Shown here in pieces: positions 5,136-9,300 of a stretch of 9,300 nucleotides of DNA (positions are counted from its first letter, which is position 1; each line of letters opens with the position of its first letter). The position numbers were made by a program, and so were the translations under genes. Source of the stretch: DASRBA01 sp036559665 (GTDB lineage Bacteria; Myxococcota; Myxococcia; Myxococcales; Myxococcaceae); assembly GCA_036559665.1 (NCBI GenBank), contig DATBSS010000279.1:1-9300 (forward strand), written 5' to 3'. The notes beneath the pieces were generated by a model that had not been told where the DNA came from, searched no databases, and saw nothing but the letters and a program-made list of their open reading frames with translations.

Positions 5136-6329
5136 GTGAATCCAGCGTTCCTGCAGCACCTGACGGCCGAGACCCAGAAGCTCCGGGAGAGCGGCCTGTT
5201 CAAGCAGGAGCGGGTGATCGTCTCCCCGCAGCAGGCGGACATCCGGGTGGAGGGCGGCAAGGAGGTCCTCAACCTCTGCGCCAACAATTACCTCGGGCTC
5301 TCCGACCACCCGGCGCTGGTGGAGGCGGCGCGCGAGGCCGTCCAGCGCCACGGCTACGGGATGTCCAGCGTCCGCTTCATCTGCGGCACCCAGGATGTCC
5401 ACAAGGCGCTGGAGGGGCGGCTGTCGCGCTTTCTGGGGATGGAGGACACCATCCTCTACAGCTCCTGCTTCGACGCCAACGGCGGCCTGTTCGAGACGCT
5501 GCTGGGCGAGGAGGACGCGGTGATCACCGACGCGCTCAACCACGCGTCGATCATCGACGGCATCCGCCTCTGCAAGGCCAAGCGCCTGCGCTACGCCAAC
5601 AACGACATGGCGGACCTGGAGGCGAAGCTGAAGGAGGCGGAAGGGTCGCGCTTCAAGCTGATCGCCACCGACGGCGTGTTCTCCATGGACGGGATCATCG
5701 CCAACCTGAAAGCCGTCTGTGACCTGGCGGACAAGCACCAGGCGATGGTGATGGTGGACGACTCGCACGCGGTGGGCTTCATGGGAGCGCAGGGCCGCGG
5801 CACCCACGAGCACTGCGGCGTGATGGGCCGGGTGGACATCCTCACCGGCACCCTGGGCAAGGCGCTGGGCGGCGCCAGCGGCGGTTACACCTCGGCGCGC
5901 AAGGAGATCGTCGCCTGGCTGCGGCAGCGGTCCCGCCCGTACCTGTTCTCCAACACGCTGATGCCGGCCATCGCCGCGGCGTCGGTGAAGGCGCTCGACC
6001 TGCTGGAGGGGAGCGGCGAGCTGCGCGCGAAGGTGAAGGACAACGCGGCGTACTTCCGCGCCCGCATGCAGGAGGCCGGCTTCAAGCTGGCCGGCGCGGA
6101 CCACGCCATCATCCCGGTGATGCTGGGGGACGCGAAGCTGGCCACGCAGATGGCGGACCGGCTCCTCCAGGAGGGCCTCTACGTGATCGGCTTCAGCTTC
6201 CCGGTGGTGCCGCAGGGCCAGGCGCGCATCCGCACCCAGATGAGCGCGGCGCACGAGCGGAAGCACCTGGACCGCGCGGTGGACGCCTTCACCCGGGTCG
6301 GCCGCGAGCTGGGGGTGATTGCCCGATGA
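5136..6329 (+). CDS. kbl: Glycine C-acetyltransferase (2-amino-3-ketobutyrate CoA ligase)
   Basis: The enzyme is a PLP-dependent fold-type I alpha-oxoamine synthase acting in the cytoplasm. It cleaves 2-amino-3-ketobutyrate with CoA to glycine and acetyl-CoA, the second step of threonine catabolism. Its 397 residues nearly equal E. coli Kbl (398). Motifs include LNLCANNYLGLSDHP near the N-terminus, GYGMSSVRFICGT, YSSCFDANGG, DDSHAVGFMG (Asp208 and His211 contacting the cofactor) and TGTLGKALGG with Lys242 as the Schiff-base lysine. I chose GTG 5136 because GGAGGG (5123-5128) lies seven bases upstream and the length then fits the family. The stop codon overlaps the tdh start as ATGA, so the two are translationally coupled in one operon. 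All key residues are present. Confidence 0.95.
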   Translation: MNPAFLQHLTAETQKLRESGLFKQERVIVSPQQADIRVEGGKEVLNLCANNYLGLSDHPALVEAAREAVQRHGYGMSSVRFICGTQDVHKALEGRLSRFLGMEDTILYSSCFDANGGLFETLLGEEDAVITDALNHASIIDGIRLCKAKRLRYANNDMADLEAKLKEAEGSRFKLIATDGVFSMDGIIANLKAVCDLADKHQAMVMVDDSHAVGFMGAQGRGTHEHCGVMGRVDILTGTLGKALGGASGGYTSARKEIVAWLRQRSRPYLFSNTLMPAIAAASVKALDLLEGSGELRAKVKDNAAYFRARMQEAGFKLAGADHAIIPVMLGDAKLATQMADRLLQEGLYVIGFSFPVVPQGQARIRTQMSAAHERKHLDRAVDAFTRVGRELGVIAR

Positions 6330-7351
6330 AGGCGCTGGTGAAGAAGAAGGCCGAGCCGGGGCTGTGGATGGAGGAGGTCCCGGTGCCGGACGTGGGCCCC
6401 AACGACGTGCTGATCCGCGTCCGCAAGGCGGCCATCTGCGGCACCGACATCCACATCTACAGCTGGGACGAGTGGGCGCAGAAGACGGTGCCGGTGCCGC
6501 TCACGGTGGGCCACGAGCTCACCGGCGAGGTGGCCAGGCTGGGCAGCGCGGTCACCGGCTTCACCAAGGGCGAGCGCGTCTCCGCCGAAGGCCACATCAC
6601 GTGCGGCCACTGCCGCAACTGCCGCGCCGGCAAGCGCCACCTCTGCCGCAACACGGTGGGCATCGGCGTGCACCGCGACGGCGCCTTCGCCGAGTTCGTC
6701 TCCATGCCGGCGGTGAACGTGTTCCGCGTCCCCCCAAGCGTGCCGGACGAGATCGCCGCCTTCTTCGACCCGCTGGGGAACGCGGTGCACACCGCGCTCT
6801 CCTTCGACCTGGTGGGGGAGGACGTGCTGATCACCGGCGCCGGCCCCATCGGCTGCATGGCGGCCACCATCGCCAGGCACGTGGGCGCGCGGTACGTGGT
6901 GGTGACGGACGTGAACGACTACCGGCTGGAGCTGGCGAAGAAGATGGGCGCCACCCGCGCGGTCAACATCCAGCACAGCACCCTCCGGGAGGTGATGGGG
7001 GACCTGGGGATGACCGAAGGCTTCGACGTGGGGATGGAGATGAGCGGGAACGGGGAAGCGCTGCGCTCCATGCTCGGCGTGATGAACCACGGCGGCCGGG
7101 TGGCCATCCTGGGCATCCCTTCGAAGGAGGTCTCCATCGACTGGAACCCCGTCATCTTCAAGGGCCTGGTGCTCAAGGGCATCTACGGCCGGGAGATGTT
7201 CGAGACCTGGTACAAGATGGCGGCCATGCTCACCTCCGGGCTGGACGTCTCGCCGGTGCTCACCCACCGTTTCCCGGCGGAGAAGTTCCAGGAGGCGTTC
7301 GACGCGATGAAGACCGGCCAGTCGGGGAAGATCGTCCTCGACTGGACGTGA
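6326..7351 (+). CDS. tdh: L-threonine 3-dehydrogenase
   Basis: This zinc-dependent medium-chain dehydrogenase oxidises L-threonine to 2-amino-3-ketobutyrate with NAD+. Its product is unstable and is passed to Kbl, encoded immediately upstream. The 341 residues equal the E. coli enzyme. Catalytic zinc ligands and relay are visible as Cys38 (ICGTDIHIYSWDEW, with Thr40 and His43) and His63-Glu64 (VGHELTGEV). Structural zinc cysteines are Cys93, Cys96, Cys99 and Cys107 (GHITCGHCRNC...HLC). The NAD-binding turn is GAGPIG at 171-176, with Asp195 at the end of the second strand to bind the ribose, indicating NAD+ rather than NADP+. GGGGGTGA near 6311-6318, inside the end of kbl, serves as ribosome-binding site. 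Nothing is missing or odd. Confidence 0.96.
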   Translation: MKALVKKKAEPGLWMEEVPVPDVGPNDVLIRVRKAAICGTDIHIYSWDEWAQKTVPVPLTVGHELTGEVARLGSAVTGFTKGERVSAEGHITCGHCRNCRAGKRHLCRNTVGIGVHRDGAFAEFVSMPAVNVFRVPPSVPDEIAAFFDPLGNAVHTALSFDLVGEDVLITGAGPIGCMAATIARHVGARYVVVTDVNDYRLELAKKMGATRAVNIQHSTLREVMGDLGMTEGFDVGMEMSGNGEALRSMLGVMNHGGRVAILGIPSKEVSIDWNPVIFKGLVLKGIYGREMFETWYKMAAMLTSGLDVSPVLTHRFPAEKFQEAFDAMKTGQSGKIVLDWT

Positions 7352-7356
7352 CCTCC

Positions 7357-7370
7357 CCGGCCGGCCGGCC
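7357..7370. terminator. Palindromic CCGG/GGCC run between convergent genes
   Basis: Only 21 bp separate the tdh stop from the stop of the minus-strand membrane-protein gene. They contain CCGGCCGGCCGGCC, whose last 12 bases are a perfect palindrome. It could help termination from both sides, but there is no T-tract on either strand and the loop would be tiny. Confidence 0.25.
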
Positions 7371-7372
7371 GC

Positions 7373-7648
7373 TCACGCTTCCCGCCAGCGCGTCCTCCCG
7401 CCGCGGATCAACCGCAGGACCGCCAGCAGCACGACCGCGCCGATGAAGGCCACGAAGATGGAGCCGGCGAGCCCACCGAACGGCGAGCGCACGTGCAGGG
7501 CGCTGAACAGCCAGCCCCCGATGAACGCGCCGACGACGCCCACCACGATGTCCGCCACCAGACCTCCGGGGCCGCCCACGACCACCGAGGCGAGCCACCC
7601 GGCGATCAGCCCCACGACCAGCCAGAGCAGTAGACCTTCCAGGGTCAT
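7373..7648 (-). CDS. GlsB/YeaQ/YmgE-family small membrane protein
   Basis: The 91-residue protein has three hydrophobic segments (about 5-22, 30-50 and 58-80) with glycine-rich helices, typical of this family, also called transglycosylase-associated protein. Family hallmarks visible are LLLWLVVGLIAGWLAS at the N-terminus and DIVVGVVGAFIGGWLF in the middle. The C-terminus is basic and probably cytoplasmic. Relatives are often induced by general or envelope stress, but the biochemical role is unknown and enzymatic activity is not implied. ATG at 7648 is chosen because a strong GGAGGTG lies 6-7 bases upstream on the minus strand; a longer frame to 7726 would add 26 unrelated polar residues. The gene converges with tdh and is divergent from the ABC transporter. 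Confidence 0.88.
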   Translation of the reverse strand: MTLEGLLLWLVVGLIAGWLASVVVGGPGGLVADIVVGVVGAFIGGWLFSALHVRSPFGGLAGSIFVAFIGAVVLLAVLRLIRGGRTRWREA

Positions 7649-7670
7649 CTCTTTCACCTCCCCACCTTGA

Positions 7671-7701
7671 CTGACGTGCGCACGCCCCTGCGCGCGGTCA
7701 G
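7671..7701 (-). promoter_or_regulatory. Imperfect inverted repeat in the leader of the GlsB-family gene
   Basis: CTGAC (7671-7675) and GTCAG (7697-7701) flank further pairing (7676-7681 with 7690-7695, one G-U pair, one bulged base) around an 8-nt loop. Inside it is the 10-bp palindrome CGTGCGCACG (7675-7684). It lies about 23 bp before the start codon on the minus strand, so it could be a leader hairpin or an operator shared with the divergent ABC gene. Confidence 0.35.
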
Positions 7702-7754
7702 CCCGGCGGGCGGGGCGGAATGCCACAGTCTGCCCGGCGGCTCTCCGAGCGCAG

Positions 7755-7783
7755 TTGCGGCGCCGCCCGCTCTTGGGTAGGCG
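7755..7783 (+). promoter_or_regulatory. Possible promoter of the ABC transporter gene
   Basis: TTGCGG (7755-7760) and TAGGCG (7778-7783) are separated by 17 bp. A start would fall near 7790, on the ATG itself, so the mRNA would be leaderless. No good Shine-Dalgarno precedes this ATG, which agrees with that idea. Matches to the consensus are only moderate. Confidence 0.25.
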
Positions 7784-7789
7784 TTCGGC

Positions 7790-9300
7790 ATGGCTCAGCC
7801 CCCGCAGCCCCCACCGGGTCGCCCGCCGATGGGCGTGAAGAGCATCGGCCGCGCGGTGGGCTACCTGCGCCGCTACAAGCTGGACGCCGCGGGGGGATTC
7901 CTCGCGCTGCTCGTGGTGTCCGCGGCGAACCTGGCGGCGCCGGCGCTGGTCCTCTTCGCCGTGGACAACGGCCTGGAGCGAGGCGACCGGCGGGCGGTGC
8001 TGGCCGCGGTGGGGGGGCTGGTGGCGGTGGCGCTCGGGCGCGGGCTGTTCAACTTCCTCCAGGGGTACCTGGCGGAGCGCGCCTCGCAGGGCGTGGCGTA
8101 CGACCTGCGCGAGGCGCTGTTCGCGCGCATCCAGCGGCTCTCGTTCAGCTACTACGACCAGGCGCAGACCGGGCAGCTCCTCACCCGCCTCACCAACGAC
8201 GTGGAGCAGGTGCGCACCTTCGTGGGGCAGGGCGTGGTGCAGTTCGGCGCCTCGGCGCTCATGCTGCTGGGCTGCGCGGTGATGCTGTTCCGGATCAATC
8301 CCGCGCTGGCAGCGGCGGCGCTGGGCGCCATCGCCCCCATCCTGCTGGTGCTGGGCTGGTTCGTGAAGCAGATGGGGCCGCTGTTCGGGCGGATGCAGAT
8401 GACCATCGGCCGGCTGAGCACCAGGCTCCAGGAGGCGCTGCGGGGAATCCGGGTGGTGCGCGCCTTCTCCGCCGAGCCGGGCGAGGTGGAGCGCTACGGG
8501 GCCGCCAACGAGGACCTGCGCGCGCAGGGGCTGGCGGTGATCCGGGTCATCTCCTTGAACTTCCCGGCGGTGGGCCTGTTCGCCAACCTGGGGACGCTGG
8601 TGGTGGTGGGCTTCGGCGGGGTGCAGATCTTCAACCAGAAGCTCACCGTGGGCGGGCTGATCGCCTTCAACAGCTACCTGGGCAATCTGCTGATGCCGCT
8701 GATGACGCTGGGCTTCCTGTCGGCCATGTTGTCGCGCGCCAACATCTCCGCCCAGCGCGTATTCGAGCTGCTGGACACCGAGGTGGAGGTGAAGGACCCG
8801 CCGGGCGCGCGGCCGTTGCCGCCCCTCCGCGGCAAGCTGGAGCTGCTTGACGTGCGCTTCCGTTACGCCGGCGCCGAGCGGGAGATCCTCCGCGGCGTCA
8901 CCTTCACCGCCGAGCCGGGACAGCTGGTGGCCATCCTGGGGACCACCGGCTCCGGGAAGAGCACCATCATCAACCTCATCCCGCGCTTCTACGACGTCAC
9001 GGGCGGGTCGGTCCGGATCGACGGGAGCGACGTGAAGGAGGTCACGCTCTCCAGCCTGCGCTCGCAGATCGGCATCGTGCTCCAGGACGCGCTGCTCTTC
9101 TCGGGCACGGTGCGGGACAACATCGCGTACGGGCGGCCGGAGGCGACGCTGGAGCAGGTCCGGGCGGCGGCGGAGGCGGCGCAGGCGGCCGAGTTCATCG
9201 AGGAGCTCCCGCAGAAGTACGACACCGTGGTGGGCGAGCGCGGGCTGGGGCTCTCCGGCGGCCAGCGGCAGCGGCTGGCCATCGCCCGCGCGCTGCTCAC
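7790..9300 (+). CDS. ABC transporter half-molecule, TMD-NBD exporter (MsbA/BmrA-like), 3' end cut by window
   Basis: An open frame of 503 codons runs to the window end without a stop. A proline-rich N-terminus precedes a six-helix type I exporter membrane domain (about 30-315) with the family sequence FSYYDQAQTGQLLTRLTNDVEQV at 119-141 and coupling region LQEALRGIRVVRAFSAE at 213-229. The ATPase domain begins near 349. It shows A-loop Tyr359, Walker A GTTGSGKST at 384-392 (Lys390), Q-loop Gln432 (VLQDALLFSGTVRDNIAYG) and signature LSGGQRQR from 488. Walker B, D-loop and H-loop fall beyond the window, so about 80-100 residues are missing. It would work as a dimer in the inner membrane, exporting lipid, drug or peptide; the substrate is not visible. 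A partner half-transporter may follow, as is common for heterodimeric exporters. ATG 7790 is chosen as the first start, with ATG at codon 14 as alternative. Confidence 0.93.
   Translation, partial: MAQPPQPPPGRPPMGVKSIGRAVGYLRRYKLDAAGGFLALLVVSAANLAAPALVLFAVDNGLERGDRRAVLAAVGGLVAVALGRGLFNFLQGYLAERASQGVAYDLREALFARIQRLSFSYYDQAQTGQLLTRLTNDVEQVRTFVGQGVVQFGASALMLLGCAVMLFRINPALAAAALGAIAPILLVLGWFVKQMGPLFGRMQMTIGRLSTRLQEALRGIRVVRAFSAEPGEVERYGAANEDLRAQGLAVIRVISLNFPAVGLFANLGTLVVVGFGGVQIFNQKLTVGGLIAFNSYLGNLLMPLMTLGFLSAMLSRANISAQRVFELLDTEVEVKDPPGARPLPPLRGKLELLDVRFRYAGAEREILRGVTFTAEPGQLVAILGTTGSGKSTIINLIPRFYDVTGGSVRIDGSDVKEVTLSSLRSQIGIVLQDALLFSGTVRDNIAYGRPEATLEQVRAAAEAAQAAEFIEELPQKYDTVVGERGLGLSGGQRQRLAIARALL

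Noticed and set aside
5106..6266. Long antisense frames opposite kbl and tdh (5106-6266 and 6179-7267)
   Set aside because: Same shadow effect; both genes opposite them are unmistakable by catalytic motifs and length.
7720..8850. A 376-codon plus frame overlapping the ABC transporter
   Set aside because: Arg/Gly/Ala-rich without motifs; the overlapping frame from 7790 encodes a textbook ABC exporter with Walker A, Q-loop and signature.

Overview
The window is very GC-rich, gene-dense bacterial chromosome (third codon positions almost all G or C) with mostly Shine-Dalgarno-led starts, GTG starts and secreted proteins with classical signal peptides. Gene content (single-domain response regulator, secreted M4 protease with PPC and C-terminal beta-sandwich domains, kbl-tdh pair, TfoX-like protein with a lysine-rich tail) fits a soil-type high-GC Gram-negative. 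Myxococcota is my best guess and Gemmatimonadota or similar an alternative; neither can be settled from this sequence alone. I see no insertion sequence, integrase, CRISPR array or phage gene.

Left part (1-2437): a minus-strand tRNA with CAU anticodon lies downstream of a minus-strand alkyltransferase-like (ATL) DNA-repair protein. Divergent from it is a stand-alone receiver-domain protein (533-949), then a secreted, cysteine-free protein of unknown function (975-1952). A TfoX N-terminal-domain protein with a histone-H1-like tail (2000-2437) follows, preceded by a 16-bp tandem repeat.

Middle (2438-5081): a 218-bp leader region, then one large gene for a secreted zinc metalloprotease of the thermolysin (M4) family, ending in a 16-bp perfect-stem intrinsic terminator.

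Right part (5100-9300): kbl and tdh overlap by ATGA and together convert L-threonine to glycine and acetyl-CoA (Tdh oxidises threonine to 2-amino-3-ketobutyrate, Kbl cleaves it with CoA). They converge on a small GlsB/YeaQ/YmgE-family membrane protein gene. Divergent from that one is an ABC half-transporter (MsbA/BmrA-like exporter), cut off by the window end just after its signature motif.

The genes mostly belong to known families, and I find no convincing new multi-gene system. The points most worth a second look are the secreted uncharacterised protein with a Shine-Dalgarno-sequestering hairpin, the receiver with two altered switch residues, the duplicated palindromic promoter-like element before the TfoX gene, and a shared TGnTA extended -10-like motif at three sites.
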